Shown in pieces: positions 25,901-37,700 of a stretch of DNA of 64,000 bases. This stretch comes from Colletes latitarsis (lineage: Eukaryota; Arthropoda; Insecta; Hymenoptera; Colletidae), in NCBI RefSeq assembly GCF_051014445.1, contig NW_027488378.1:558001-622000 (forward strand). The letters run 5' to 3'. Position 1 is the stretch's first letter, and each line of letters begins with the position of its first letter. The position numbers were made by a program, and so were the translations under genes. The notes below the pieces were generated by a model that worked only from the letters and a program-made list of their open reading frames with translations, did no database searches and had not been told where the DNA came from.

Positions 25901-27096
25901 TAGCTTACTGCTTGCTCACTAGCTTACTCCTTGTGTACTAGTTTGCTACTCGCTCACTGCTAGCTCACTAGCTTGCTGCTTGCTGACGAGCTTGCTGCTT
26001 GGCTCCTAGCCTACTGCTTGCTTCCTAGCATACAGCTTCCTTCCTAGCTTCCTCCACGCTTACTAGCTCACAGCATGCTTACTAGCTTACTGCTTGCTCA
26101 ATAGCTAACTGCTTTCTCAATAGCCTACTGCGTGTTTTCTCGCTTACTGCTTGCTTATTAGTTTGCTGCTTGCTTACTAGCTTACTGCTTGCTTACTAGC
26201 TGACTGGTTGCATACAAGCTTACAGCTTGCTTACTATCAATCTGCTTCCTTACTATCTTCCACCTCGCTTACTAGCTCACTGCATGCTAACTAGCTTACT
26301 GCTTGCCTGCTAGCTATCTGCTAGCTTTCTAGCATACTGCCTCCTTACTAGCTTCCTGCTTGCTTTCTAGCTCACTGCTTGCTTACTAGATTACTGCTTG
26401 CTTACTAGCTTACTGCTAGCGTAACCGCTTACTGTCTGCTTGCTAGCTTACTCCTTGTTTTGTAGCTTACTACTTCCTTACTAGCATACTACTTTCTTAC
26501 TAGCTACTCGCTTTCTTACTAGCGTGCTGCTTGCTTCCTAGCTTACTTGTTGCCTACTTGCTTACTGCTTGCTTACTAGCATACTGCTTCCATACTAGCT
26601 TCCTGCTCGCTTACTATCTCGCTGCTTGCTTACTATCTCACTGCATGCTTACTAGCTTACTACATGCTTACTAACTAACTGTTTTCCTACCAGCTTACTG
26701 CTTCCTTTCTGGCTTACTGGTTGCTTACTAGCTTATTGCTTGCTTACTAGCGTAATGCTTTCTTACTGGCTCCGTGTTAGCTTACTAGCTTACTGCTTGC
26801 TTGCTAGCTTACTGCTTGCTTACTAGCTTACTGCTTTCTTACTAGGTAATTGCTTGCTTACTAGCCAGCTGCTTGCTCACTAGCTTACCTGTTTCTTACG
26901 AGCTTAAGGCTTGCTTAAGAGCAGGATGCTTCCTTACTAGATTCCTGCTAGCTTACTAGCTCGCTGCTTGCTTACTAGCTTACTGCTTGTTCACTAGCTT
27001 ACTTCTTGCTACTAGCTTCTGCTCACTTACTAGCCTTCTCCTTGCATTCTAGCTTATTGTATGCTTACTAGATTGCTGCTTGCTTTCTAGCATACT
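22902..27096 (+). repeat. 19-bp satellite array, block 5
   Basis: Same satellite and orientation, about 4.2 kb. It contains a second in-register duplication: about 85 bp at 22961 recurs at 23550, offset 589 bp (31 x 19). The last five bases (ATACT, 27092-27096) are the left target-site duplication of the BEL/Pao element. Confidence 0.9.
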
Positions 27097-27479
27097 TGTT
27101 CTTTTTAGAATGGGAGCTGATTCGCCCTTTTTTGTTAAGGACTGGACGGCGAGGTTTTGGAGAATGAAGAATGAACTCATAACAAGTTGTAACTTTATAA
27201 AGCACGGATCTTCACCGGATTAACAGAAACAATATATTGAGGCGTAAATGGTTTCAGTTGATAAATCCCGTCACAAAGAACTGTGAGAGTTCCGTAAAAC
27301 AAGCGATTTGAAATTAATTTTGAAGTTCACACCGTTCGCACTTAATTGTTTGCTATCCGTTTCGGTCGAGCGTGACCCGAAAATTTCCGACTTTTGCCGA
27401 ATCGCGAGCACGGTCGCCCGTGAGCTCGCGCGCATGCTCGCTACCGTCAGTGGAACTTTCGGTTTGTTGAAACGGAACA
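27097..27479 (-). repeat. 3' LTR of the BEL/Pao element (383 bp)
   Basis: Matches 33645-34061 across its length, with conserved blocks such as GGACTGGACGGCGAGG and AACAAGTTGTAACTTTATAA. It is about 34 bp shorter, mainly because of an internal stretch present only in the other LTR. Ends AACGGAACA. Confidence 0.88.
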
Positions 27480-27481
27480 CA

Positions 27482-27492
27482 CCGCCCCCCTG
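27482..27492 (-). other. Polypurine tract of the BEL/Pao element
   Basis: On the minus strand this reads CAGGGGGGCGG, immediately before the 3' LTR, the place where plus-strand DNA synthesis is primed in LTR elements. Assigned by position and composition. Confidence 0.65.
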
Positions 27493-27658
27493 TTGAATGA
27501 ACTAATTTAACAATCGTAGGGTGCAGTAAGATCGTAGTGAGTGACAACATGTACTGGTGTGGACATGAGTGTGCACATGACGACGCAGTAAGTACGTGTA
27601 CATTACAATCTAACTTAAATCCATATAGCCTTACATCTAAAGTACAGAACCATTACGC

Positions 27659-29362
27659 TTAATTTAGAGCCGTTTCGTTCGTCTTGTCCGCGTGAATCGA
27701 AACGGGAAGAAAGCACACTTTCGCGAGTGGTTGTTTAGACGTGGATTGTGCGGTTTTAATAGAGACGGCGCGGACGAGACCGTCGCTTCCCGGATGGCAG
27801 TCGGCGATGCGACCGAGTTCCCATTTACACGGCGGGAGGTTCGAACTGCGGAGCAGGACAAGCTGGCCCTTTTTGGCGAGGTTTTGGACTGTGCGCGATT
27901 TCGGGCGCTGGGAAAGCGTGAGTAAGTAGTCCTGCTGCCACGATTTCCACAATTTTTGGGTGAGTCTCTGTAAAAGTTGCCAGCGAGATAATCGGTTTTC
28001 TTGTATGTTAAGGACGCTGGGCTCAGGTGGAGTCACGAGAGGGGACCCGATCAGGAAATGGCCCGGTGTTAAGACCGAGTACTCCACGAGGCTGTCCGAC
28101 GTGCTTCCAAGAGGCCTGGAGTTATGACACGCTTCGACCCGACAGAGCAGCGTTGCTAGTTCCTCGAAGGTTAGAGTGTGGGACCCGATAGTACGTTTCA
28201 GGTGATATTTGAGGCTTTTCACAGCAGCTTCCCAGGGTCCTCCAAAGTGCGGTGCATTGGGAGGTAAGAAATGCCATGAAATTCCTTTTGACGCTAGGAA
28301 ATTGTTAAAATTTGGTTCTCTCGTGACGGATTGGTGGGATAAAGCTAATTCGCGGTTCGCACCGTGAAATGTAGTGCCGTTATCGGAGTACATAGCGGTT
28401 GGGAGGCCGCGTCGAGATACAAACCGATGGAAAGCTGCTATGAAGGCCTGTGAACTATAATCACTTACGAGCTCAATATAGACCGCCTTAATTGTCAAGC
28501 AAACAACGATCGCAATGTATGCTTTGGCAGACTTATGCCCCGGCCTGGTGTTGTCCGGGCTTGAATCGGCCCTGCATAGTCGACCGCGGTGTGAGTGAAT
28601 GGCCGTTCTACTTGTTCGACCCGCGGAGCCGGCAAGGACCCCATGAGCTCCTGCGGAATGGCAGCCCTTTCACGAGTGCATGCTACACACCGATAAAGGA
28701 CAGCTCGGATGGTCGTTCGCGCTCGGATGATCCAGTAATGGTTCCGAAGGTAGGCGAGAGTGAGTTGGAGGCCGGCGTGAAGGAGTTGACGATGAGTGCT
28801 TGTAATTAGGAGTGTTAGGAGTGGATGAGCTTTTAAAATTATCGGTGTCTTGGCTTTTACAAATAATCGTGTGCTTGACAGGCGGCCTCTTGCGCGAATC
28901 AAGCCGTCCGAATCGAGGAAGGGGTTCAAGGATTTGAGAGGGCTCGATTTCGACACCAGGTGAGTTTTGCGGAGAGCATTCATTTCTACCGGGAATACCT
29001 TCAATTGGATGCGCCGCACCCAAAACATTTCGGCCCAGTGAATCTCATTGGGACTCAAAATTGAGAGAGACGCCTTGGGTGACGGAATGGGTTGGGTGAG
29101 TGGATCCCTTTGTCTCGCTTGCGTTCGGAGATTGTCGATGAAACGCTTAACATATGCGATGACTCGGTGAAGTTTTGGCCACGAGGAATATCGTTGTTCT
29201 AATTCCCAGGGAGCTGCGGTAGCGGTCAGGATTTTGATGGTTTGGCCCCTTTCCTCCTCGGAAGCATCCGGAGCAGTGACGTAACCTGAATTGGGCCACT
29301 CCTGGGGATTCTTTCGAAGCCACTGTGGTCCTGACCACCATAATCGGTGTGATTTTAACTCG
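27659..29362 (-). pseudogene. BEL/Pao integrase and linker, split by one frameshift
   Basis: The frame runs open from the nested LTR (29362) through the post-RNase H linker (KSHRLWWSGPQWL) and an H2C2 zinc-binding region (HRQLLHAG...YRCVACTRERA) to the integrase core (AVDYAGPIQ), stopping at 28495. A frameshift near 28530 moves the rest to 27659-28498, with YSDNGTTFHG, GGPWEAAVKSLK and the C-terminal integrase extension (SNLPPCKWELGRI). The three acidic residues of the D,D,E site are visible (DYAG, SDNG, WEAA). Role: insertion of the DNA copy into the genome. The frameshift prevents a full product. Confidence 0.85.
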
Positions 29363-30060
29363 TGTAAGGCGCATATCCGACACGGGACCGCGAACCGAGC
29401 ACCGTCGCGGCCGAGTCCCCGCGACTGGTGGTTTCCCGCGCGGCCGCTAGGCGTCCGCGACTTCTCGCCGCTAATTACGCGCCGCGCGAGTATTAATACC
29501 GGGCCACCGGCCGGATTCGGCGGACTCGTGTCTTGCTCGTCGAAGCCTGTTCAAGTGGCGAGAGATACGTACGAACCATACGGGTCTACACGAGCTCCGA
29601 CGAGGGGCACTCTCGCGACCAATCCGCCGAACCTCCCGTAACCCTGGATACTGGGTCGAACCGCTCCTTCTTTCCTACCCTGGCCCTACCGATATCGCGG
29701 CCTCGTAGCAGCGTAGGTAGGGTACTGTATGCACACTCCCCTCCGCCGAGCGCCTGAACGCTCATTGCGCCGCTCTCTCTCCGAGCGACCGACCGCTCGC
29801 CGCGCTCCCCTCCGCTGAGCGCCTGAACGCTCTTTGCGGCGCTCTCTTCGAGAGACCGACCGCTCACCGCGCCGTCCTCCGTACCCCTAAGTGTACATAG
29901 ACTAAGTGTTGTAAGATTAAGGTAGAAATAAATACGCCTGAAACAGTAACCCGGCCTTCGTCACTCACCGCAGCGAACCCTCGACCGCCGACTGAGTCGG
30001 CACCGCCAACCTTCCTCCGCGTCCCCCTCGAATTGGACCGTCCACGGGGGTACGGTCACA
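29363..30060 (+). mobile_element. Nested solo LTR (698 bp) inside BEL/Pao pol
   Basis: Starts TGTAAGG, ends GGTCACA, and is flanked by a 4-bp duplication CTCG (29359-29362, 30061-30064). Element coding sequence resumes exactly on both sides, so the insertion is clean. AATAAA at 29927-29932 gives plus orientation, antisense to the host element. It holds a 69-bp tandem repeat at 29736-29872. A 4-bp duplication is typical of Gypsy-type elements, but the family is not identified. No internal coding region. Confidence 0.8.
29736..29872 (+). repeat. 69-bp tandem repeat inside the nested solo LTR
   Basis: Units start at 29736 and 29805, both with CTCCCCTCCG, then GAGCGCCTGAACGCTC and GACCGACCGCTC. 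They differ at several sites. Such repeats in LTR promoter regions can act as enhancer units; that role is inference. Confidence 0.8.
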
Positions 30061-31146
30061 CTCGGATAATGAGATTCCACGGGAAGCACAGTCCGCTGGA
30101 TTGTCATCTGTCGGGACGTGATGCCAGCTTGATTGGGGCACAAGTGTTTGAATCTTGGCAACGCGGTTCGCCACAAACGTTTTCCACCGCGAAGGTGATT
30201 GATTCACCCACGTTAACGTGATTTGAGAATCCGTCCAACAGTGACAATCCATTGGCCTGTTCATCAGGGACGTCTGAATGAACTTGATCAATTGAGCAAG
30301 GAGTAGGGCAGCGCATAGCTCCAATCGAGGGACGCTGACCGTTTTTACCGGAGCAACGCGAGTTTTCGCCATTAGAAGGGCCGAACTGACTGTCCCATCC
30401 TCGAGAACACTTCGGAGATAGACCACCGCAGCATATGCCTTTGTTGAAGCGACCAAAAAGCCGTGAAGGCTTTGAGTGGTGAAGACTCTTGGCGAGGTTT
30501 TCCGAGGAATGGTGAGTGAATGGAACTCGGCAAATTCCGAACAAATTAAGCGCCATTCTTGAAGATAGTCTGGCGGAACTGTATCATCCCAGTCGCACTT
30601 CAAGGACCAGAGTTCTTGGAGGAGAATTTTGGCTAGTACGACAAATGGAGCGACCCAGCCCATAGGATCAAATAATTTGGCAATTGAAGAAAGCATTTCG
30701 CGCTTGGTGGTAATTTGATTGCGTGAAGTCAATGCATGGAACTAAAACTGGTCTGTGACAGAGTTCCACGTTAGGTCCAGCACTGAAATATTTTCGTAGA
30801 CATGAAGGAATGTACTGACGGCTAAACCGTGATTGGCCTCGTCGATGTCGGACAACAGCCGGCTGTCGTTACTCGCCCATTTGCGTAACGAAAAGCCTCC
30901 CTTTTGAACCAATAGGATCGTCTGGTTGCGGATCAGGCACAGTGACGTGAGGTCGTCACTTCCGAAGAGGAAGTCCTCAACGTACGCTTGGTAGCTTAAA
31001 ACTTGCACTGCGTCCGGGTAGGAGGAATCTTCGTCCTCGATTAATTGTCTCAACACTCTAAGAGCGAGATATGGCGCTGGAGTTGTGCCATATGTTACCG
31101 TGAGCAGCTGGTATTCGTCAATCGGAGCAGAAGGAGACTCGCGCCA
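30061..31146 (-). pseudogene. BEL/Pao RT (second half) and RNase H, with stop, frameshift and altered YxDD
   Basis: Follows the gag-pol frame after a one-base loss near 31143. The RT part at 30742-31056 contains QAYVEDFLFGSDD, where BEL/Pao enzymes normally have YVDD: the codon is GAG, so the second catalytic aspartate is a glutamate. A TAG at 30742-30744 interrupts the frame, which then continues to 29965-30732 with the connection region (AKLFDPMGWVAPF) and RNase H (VPRLELCAALLLAQL, CHCWTDSQITL, HHVPTDDNPADCASRG). The nested LTR cuts it at 30060. Not functional. Confidence 0.88.
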
Positions 31147-33590
31147 AGGATGCGCTGAAAATCGACGTCGTGAGGGTGAACGAGGATCTGCCGATACATT
31201 TTTTCAATGTCGGCCGCGTAGACATATTGGAATTGACGACAGCGAATCAGGATTGCGATCAGGTCCTGTTGGAGTTTTGGCCCACTGTGCAAATGTTGAT
31301 TAAGGGATTTGCCATTTGAAGTGCGACTGGAAGCGTTGAAAACAACGCGAAGACGCGTCGTTTGACTAGTTTGGCGAATAACAGGATGGTGCGGAATGTA
31401 ATAAACATTTGGAGGTGCTATGGGCGACAGTGGATCCACCTTTCGCATATGCCCAAGAAACTGGTATTCCGAAAGAAATTCCTGATATTCGCGTTGGGAA
31501 TTGGGGTCTCGTTTTAGGCGATTCTCTTGAGATCGCAAACTGCTAAGCGCTCTCGATCTGGAATCTCCGAGATGAATCGGTTGGTCATCTCGAAACGGCA
31601 ATCGGACAATGTAAGGGCCTTCTGAGGTTCGCGAATGTGTTTCAGCGAAATGACGTTCGCAATTTTGTTCGTCAGGTGTCAAAATCGCGGGAGTTGGGAG
31701 CTCCTCGACTTCCCAGAAGCGGCGCAGATTGTGGTCAAGGTGTTCGAGGACGGACAAATGGTGGATGTGGACGTCATCGGGGCCGGGAGTTTGGATGGTA
31801 CCGGACAGGATCCAGCCCAAGGCCGTGCTTTGCGCGGTCGGGACACACCCTGAGCCTCGAATGACGCCTTGGAGTAATAGCTGCCCGTATAAATCCGCTC
31901 CAATAATAATGTCAATAGGGTCGGAGCTCATAGGATCCTTGTCCGCCAGATTTAGCGCTGCAAGGTAAGGCCATGTAACGTTTTGTTTCTGGCGAGATGG
32001 GACATACCTGGTCAATGTTTGCATTATAATTGCGGTCGTCGAATATGCAGGCCCGTTCTGGTCCGCAGGTGTAATTGATATAGACGCTACTTGATGTGCG
32101 AAAGAGTGTTTCTCGCCAATTCCACTAATTCGCGTGTAGTGCGATGTTCGTTTTAAGCGGAGCAGTTGCGCTAAATTTTCGGTAATGAGGGTCGCTGCTG
32201 ACCCTTGGTCGAGAAGGGCTCTTGCCGTAACGCACCTGCCTTGAGGAGAATGCACCTGAACCCGCGCTGTTGAAAGGGGAACAGTTATCTTCAACGGTAA
32301 ATTCGACGCTAAATTTGAACTAATTTCGATTTGGTCGTTAGATATCGAAGAACCAGCCCTTGACGCTGTGACCGAGGAATTTTTGTTTACCGGGAAATGC
32401 AACAACGTGTGATGCCTTTGATGGTACTCCTTACAACAGTACGGATTCTTACACAGTGCAGTGGTATGGCCGACGGAAAAGCAATTGACACACCGGTTTT
32501 GCTGCTTGCTTAATTGATAGCGCTCGGAAGGGGATTTTCCCAAAAACTCGGAACATTGATAAATGGGATGATTTTGTTTATACAATGCGCACGAAATTTT
32601 GCTAGTAGCGGTTGAATGCGCGTGGAAGGTTTTTGGCAAAATCGATTTTGGTTTTTTTGGTTCGCTCGGTTTGTCGCGTTTAGTGATCGGCATCGTTTCT
32701 AATGCGCGAATTCTTTTTTCTAAAAACGCGTCGAATTCGCGGTACGTGCGAAACACGGTCGTGTCACCCAGATTAAACTCCCACGCCTTCCGCGTCGCGC
32801 GATCTAGCTTTTGTGTACCGAGAAAAACGAAAATGTCGCTCCAATGGTCGACTGGCCTGTCAAGGTTTCGTAGCATTTCGATCGACATATTAAGTTTGTC
32901 ACGCAACGCCCGCAGTTCAAATTGAGTCTCGGACACAACGGTCGGTAATGTAAACAACACATTCAAATGGATGGATATAAGTCGGTGCTTGTTTTCGTAA
33001 CGAGACATTATTTTCCGCACGACCTCAAAATTATGGACTGTGACCGGTAGGTGACTCACCACGAGGCTCGCTTCGCCCTTCAACGACGCGTGCAAGAAAT
33101 GGGGGCGTTCCACGTTGGACAAGGACTGGTTGTCGATAACCATGGAGGTGAAGCGGTCACGAAAACTTTCCCGATGTTCAAATGCGCCCTCGAACGTGGG
33201 ATAGTTAATCTTGGGTAGATGGGCCGTCGGATGTTGCGGAGCGACGTTCAAATTCTGACCGTTGGCCGCTGCTGGATCCGGTGGAGGAAACACCCCCATG
33301 AGGACTTCCGCCATGAAGTCCAATGCCTCCTGATATTTCTCTTCGCATGTGGCCAATGGGTCTTCCACGAAGTAGGTGTAGGTGGCCCTTATTTCATGGT
33401 CGGCCATGGCTGAGATTTTTGCGTCCAAATCCTGGCATTGTGCGAAGGTTTCGTTGGTCATCGCCATGCGGTTTTGCGTAATGGCGTCCGTCATTTTTGC
33501 CTGCCCCAGTTTCTTTAAATTGGTAAGAGCGCGTTCGATCGAACGCATCCCTTGCGATTGCTTGTGCAGCAATTCTTCAATTGAGTTCAT
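31095..33590 (-). CDS. BEL/Pao Gag-protease-RT N-terminal frame (831 aa, truncated)
   Basis: Open from ATG 33588-33590, only 34 bases after the primer site. The N-terminal third is a helical Gag of the BEL/Pao (DUF1759-like) type, with INYPTFEGAFEHRESFRDRF near residue 130. Cysteine motifs follow (CVNCFSVGHTTALC, CKEYHQRHH) near residue 380. The aspartic protease has its active site at ARALLDQGSAATLI near residue 460. From about residue 700 come the first RT motifs, including RVVFNASSRTSNG and the YAADIEKMYRQI aspartate. The frame ends early at a frameshift, replacing the true continuation by about 15 unrelated residues. Gag packages the RNA, the protease matures the polyprotein, the RT copies it. 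Confidence 0.88.
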   Translation of the reverse strand: MNSIEELLHKQSQGMRSIERALTNLKKLGQAKMTDAITQNRMAMTNETFAQCQDLDAKISAMADHEIRATYTYFVEDPLATCEEKYQEALDFMAEVLMGVFPPPDPAAANGQNLNVAPQHPTAHLPKINYPTFEGAFEHRESFRDRFTSMVIDNQSLSNVERPHFLHASLKGEASLVVSHLPVTVHNFEVVRKIMSRYENKHRLISIHLNVLFTLPTVVSETQFELRALRDKLNMSIEMLRNLDRPVDHWSDIFVFLGTQKLDRATRKAWEFNLGDTTVFRTYREFDAFLEKRIRALETMPITKRDKPSEPKKPKSILPKTFHAHSTATSKISCALYKQNHPIYQCSEFLGKSPSERYQLSKQQNRCVNCFSVGHTTALCKNPYCCKEYHQRHHTLLHFPVNKNSSVTASRAGSSISNDQIEISSNLASNLPLKITVPLSTARVQVHSPQGRCVTARALLDQGSAATLITENLAQLLRLKRTSHYTRISGIGEKHSFAHQVASISITPADQNGPAYSTTAIIMQTLTRYVPSRQKQNVTWPYLAALNLADKDPMSSDPIDIIIGADLYGQLLLQGVIRGSGCVPTAQSTALGWILSGTIQTPGPDDVHIHHLSVLEHLDHNLRRFWEVEELPTPAILTPDEQNCERHFAETHSRTSEGPYIVRLPFRDDQPIHLGDSRSRALSSLRSQENRLKRDPNSQREYQEFLSEYQFLGHMRKVDPLSPIAPPNVYYIPHHPVIRQTSQTTRLRVVFNASSRTSNGKSLNQHLHSGPKLQQDLIAILIRCRQFQYVYAADIEKMYRQILVHPHDVDFQRILGASLLLLRLTNTSCSR

Positions 33591-33623
33591 TTTCGTTTTA
33601 GATCGGCTTCTTCCTCGACTCCA

Positions 33624-33641
33624 ATCCGGCTCGAAGGACCA
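33624..33641 (-). promoter_or_regulatory. Primer-binding site, tRNA-Tyr type
   Basis: On the minus strand, three bases inside the 5' LTR, the sequence reads TGGTCCTTCGAGCCGGAT. It is complementary to the 3' end of eukaryotic tRNA-Tyr (…CTCGAAGGA plus CCA), as I recall that tRNA. It would prime minus-strand DNA synthesis. Confidence 0.75.
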
Positions 33642-33644
33642 AAA

Positions 33645-34061
33645 TGTTTTGTTTGAAATGAGAGCTGATTCGCCCCTCTTTCTTAAGGACTGGACGGCGA
33701 GGTTTGGAGAATGAAGAATGAACTCTTAACAAGTTGTAACTTTATAAAGCACAAAACATCACCAGATTAACAGAAACAATAAATTGAGGCGTAAATGGTT
33801 ATAGTTGATAAATCCCGTAACAAAGAACTGTGAGAGTTCGGTAAACAAGCGGTTTGAAATTAATTTGGAAGGTCACACCGGTCGCACTTAATTGTTTGGA
33901 ATTGGTATTAAATCTGAACGGCGATCGCGTACCGCGATCCGGCTCGGTCAAGCCTGACCCGAAAATTTCCGAAATTGGCCGAATCGCGAGCACGATCGCC
34001 CGAGAACTCGCGCGCATGCTCACTACCGTCAATGGAACTTTCAGACCGACGAAACGGAACA
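33645..34061 (-). repeat. 5' LTR of the BEL/Pao element (417 bp)
   Basis: Partner of 27097-27479. It contains an extra stretch around 33900-33950 with the inverted pair CGATCGCGTACCGCGATC. It ends CGGAACA before the ATACT target duplication. Confidence 0.88.
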
Positions 34062-34214
34062 ATACTGCTTCCTTACTAGCGTCCTCCTCGCTTACTAGCT
34101 CACTGCTTGCACACTAGCTTAATGCTTTCATACTACATAATTGCTTTCTTACCAGCTTAATGCTTGCTTAGTAGCTTACTGGTTACTTACTAGCTTCCTG
34201 CTTGCTTACTAGCA

Positions 34215-34218
<4 letters not shown>
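34062..34218 (+). repeat. 19-bp satellite array, short block 6
   Basis: Satellite between the BEL/Pao element and element G. Its last 16 bases (34203-34218, TGCTTACTAGCATACT) are repeated at 40208-40223 as the target-site duplication of element G. Confidence 0.9.
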
Positions 34219-34246
<28 letters not shown>

Positions 34247-34762
34247 GTCGTGGGGAAAATCTTCGAAAGACTCCCTCCCACCTCCTTGGGGAGAGGTGGG
34301 AGGGGTGTGTGGGATTCCCCGCGCCCGTACAACGACAGGCGCGGGACCTACCCACTAAAAACCCCACGGTGACCCTTCGGCACGCTTTGGGAGGATACCG
34401 GGAATCGCTCGAAGCATTCTTCCGGTATCCTCCCCGTGCCCGCGCTTTCGCGCCCCTCCCCCGGGGGGACAATCGGTCCCCCCAGTAGACACACTGCCTC
34501 ATAGCGGCGGGACGGGGCCACTCCATCCCGCCGCTATCCGTCCCGGGGCCGCGTTTAGTGGCGGCTGCGAGCCCCAACTCGCAACCGCCCGCGACCCCGT
34601 TTCCATCCCTCGGCGGCCGGGCGTTCATGGCCGCACCAGACCGCCGAGGGTGCCTCCCCTTGCGTCGGACCGGTAGGGGAAGGCACTCCTACCCCCAACC
34701 GGTCTGACCCGGCGCCGCCTGGCGGGAGGAGGGTCCCCTCAGGACCCCCCTCCCAGCCTAGG

Positions 34763-37700
34763 TCATCCGCCACGCCGAGGCGGCCGCCCGCGACGCCTCG
34801 CGACCGGGCGACGACCTCGGGCCACCGCACGAGCGCGCGCTTCAGCACGCCGCTGAAGCTCGCGCTCCCTCCCCGCGGCCTCCTTCTGCAACATTACGTT
34901 CTCGCAGAAGGAGGCCACGGCCCTCCACTTCTCCTCGCTGCCGAGCATGGCGCGCACCACGCCCGGCAGCGAGACATCCCGCCCGACGACGCCGACCAGG
35001 ACACGGCGCTCCCCCTCCCACGCGGGGCATACCTCCAGGGTATGATCCGCCGTGTCCTGCTCAGCGTCGCAGTGGCAGCAACGCGCCGTCGGCTCCTTCC
35101 CTATCCGGCACAGGTATCTTCCGAAGCTGCCATGCCCGGAAAATACCTGTGCCATCCGGTAGGTGAGGCTGCCATGGCCTCTGTCCAGCCACTCCTTCAG
35201 GAGTGGCCGAACCGCCCCGACAGTCCGGTGCCCCGCGGTTGGCAGAGCCAGCCGCTCCTGCCACGCGAGCAACACGGACTGCCGGGCCTGGCGCTTCAAA
35301 TCGCCCCAAGCAGGTTCCTGCCCGCCCGGGACCGCCCCCACCCCCGCGCGACGGTCGACGCGGTGCCGGTACATCACCGCGTGCGACCGCGCGAGCAGGT
35401 CCATGGGCGGCATCCCCGCTAGAACCGTCGCCGCCTCATGTGACATGGTCCGATACCCGCGGACGACCCTGAGCGCCATGCGCCTCTGCACCCGACGCAG
35501 CATAGTCATGCTGCGCCGGGAGGCAGCCAGGTCGTCCGCCCAGACGGGGGCCCCGTATAGGGCCACCGACTGGACCATTGCCACATAGAGGCGACGAACT
35601 CGGCCCGCCGGGCCCCCCAGGTTGGGCAGGATCCGGCCCAGAGCCGCAACCATCCTTTCCAACCGGGGGACCAGGCAGCGGAAATGCTTCTCGAAACGCC
35701 AGTGGCTATCGAGGATCAGCCCCAGATACCTGATCTGGGGCTTCACCTCGATGTCAGCCCCACCCACCCGAATCAGAGGGGGTGGCGGATCCTGCCGAGG
35801 TGAATGAAACGCAATCACCTCGGTCTTATGGACCGCCACCGTCATCCCCATCCCCCTGATCCGGTCGACGACGCGTTGCGACCCCTCCTCCGCGCGACGC
35901 ATGGCCCTCCCCCAGTGCGCCCCGACGGCCAGCACCAGTGTGTCATCCGCATAACACACCGTGCTGACGCCGTCGGGGAGGCCGGCCCGCAACACCGAGT
36001 CGTACGCGATGTTCCACAGGAGTGGCCCGAGGACCGACCCCTGCGGAACACCGCAGTACACCTCCCTCCGCATATCACCATCCCGGCCCGGATACTCGAT
36101 CCACCTGCCGCGGAGATAATCCCCGACGACCGCCCTGAGACAAGGGGGGACTCGATGATATTCGAGTCCCCTCCCTATCTCTTCCCAGGGGAGGGTGTTA
36201 AAGGCATTGGCAATATCCAAGGATATTGCCAATGCCACCCCTCCCCGGGAGACGGCCGCCTCCGAGAGGGCCCTCACACGACCTATCGCGTCGATAGTCG
36301 ATCGGCCCCCCCGGAAACCGAACTGGCAGTCGGCCAGACCGGGATCACCCCGCGACAGGTGCTCGACGAGGCGGGCAGCAATCACACGCTCGAAGAGCTT
36401 GCCCACCTCGTCGAGGAGACAAATGGGCCGGTATGCGGAGGGAGACTCCGCGGGCCGACCCTCCTTCCGGAGGAGGACCATCCTCGCCACCTTCCAACTG
36501 GGGGGGAATCACCCGTCCCTCAGGCAGCGGTCGAACAACCGCCTGAGGTCGGCCCCAAGGACGCCCTGGGTCAAGACCCAAACCCGGCCGGGCACACCAT
36601 CCGGACCCGGGGCCGTGTTACGAACCCCGAGCCGTCTGATGGCCGCTGCCAGCTCCTCCTGCGTGACCCCCAACTCGGCCGTCCACTCCACTGGGACAGC
36701 CGCCGCCGCCGGAGGACGCGGTCCCCTCTCCCCAATTGGGAAGAGTGTATTGACCACGTCCTCCAGCAGCCGGGGGTCAAGACCCTCGGTGACGGGGGGC
36801 GCCCACGGGCGGAGCTTATTCAGCACCACCTTATATGGGCGCCCCCATGGATCGTCATCAAGGGTCTGGAGGAGCTCCTTCCATGCCTGGGTCTTGGCCC
36901 GTTTGATGGCGACCTGCAGAGCAACCCGCGCCACGCGGTATGCTCCATACAGGTCATCAGCTGCCCTCGCTCGCGCCACGCCGTCGCCTGTACGTTGACG
37001 ACGGCGCGCGCGGGTGTACTGGCGTCGGGCGCGGACAGTCGCGACTCGCAACTCCGCGATCGCGTCCGACCACCAGTACACCGCCCGGCGAGGAGAAGCC
37101 CGCCCGACCCGAGGCATCGCCGCGTCGCAAATACCCGCGACCAATGCTCCGAGCCGGGCGACCTCCTACTCTATGCTCGGCAACTCGGCCGCTCCCTGCG
37201 GCCAAGTTGCAGCGAGGGCAGCTGCCATCAGGGCGTCCTTGTCCAGGCGCCGAAGCGCCCAGCGGCGTGGTGGGGTGCCACGCAGGCGGCCGTGTCGGGA
37301 TGCACTCGCGGCGGCAGAGACCTCCATCCGGATGTACCGGTGATCGGAGAGTGTCTCTGCCCCCGCGACCACGTGCCAACCCGACACCATGCGCACGGCG
37401 TTGGGGGTCGCGAATCCAACATCCACGATGGACCCCCCATATCGCCGCACGCATGTGTGCTCCGACACCCGGTTCAATACCCGGAGGTCGAGCCCCGCCG
37501 CCCAATCGCCCAGGATCCCGCCGCGAACGGAGGTCCTGGGGGATCCCCAAGCCACCGACTTGGCATTAAAATCCCCCAGGACCAGCACCGGCCGGGCCGC
37601 GTAGCGCTGCACGCATGCCGCGACCTCGGCCAAGTACAGCTCGAACGCAGCGTGACCGCTACGGGGCGAAATGTAGCACCCCACCACAGCGACTCCCCCC

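Larger units (their letters stand above)
27097..34061 (-). mobile_element. BEL/Pao LTR retrotransposon, complete but degraded
   Basis: Two LTRs (27097-27479 and 33645-34061), TG...CA ends, exact 5-bp target-site duplication ATACT (27092-27096, 34062-34066), a tRNA-Tyr-type primer site, a purine tract, and gag-protease-RT-RNase H-integrase in BEL/Pao order on the minus strand. No envelope-like frame follows the integrase. Broken by two frameshifts, one stop codon, a changed RT active-site residue and a 698-bp nested solo LTR. The LTRs differ at roughly a tenth of aligned sites by eye and by a length change, so the insertion is old. Confidence 0.9.

Noticed and set aside
28492..28809. Plus-strand frame over the integrase region
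   Set aside because: Antisense shadow of the integrase, which has clear motifs on the minus strand.
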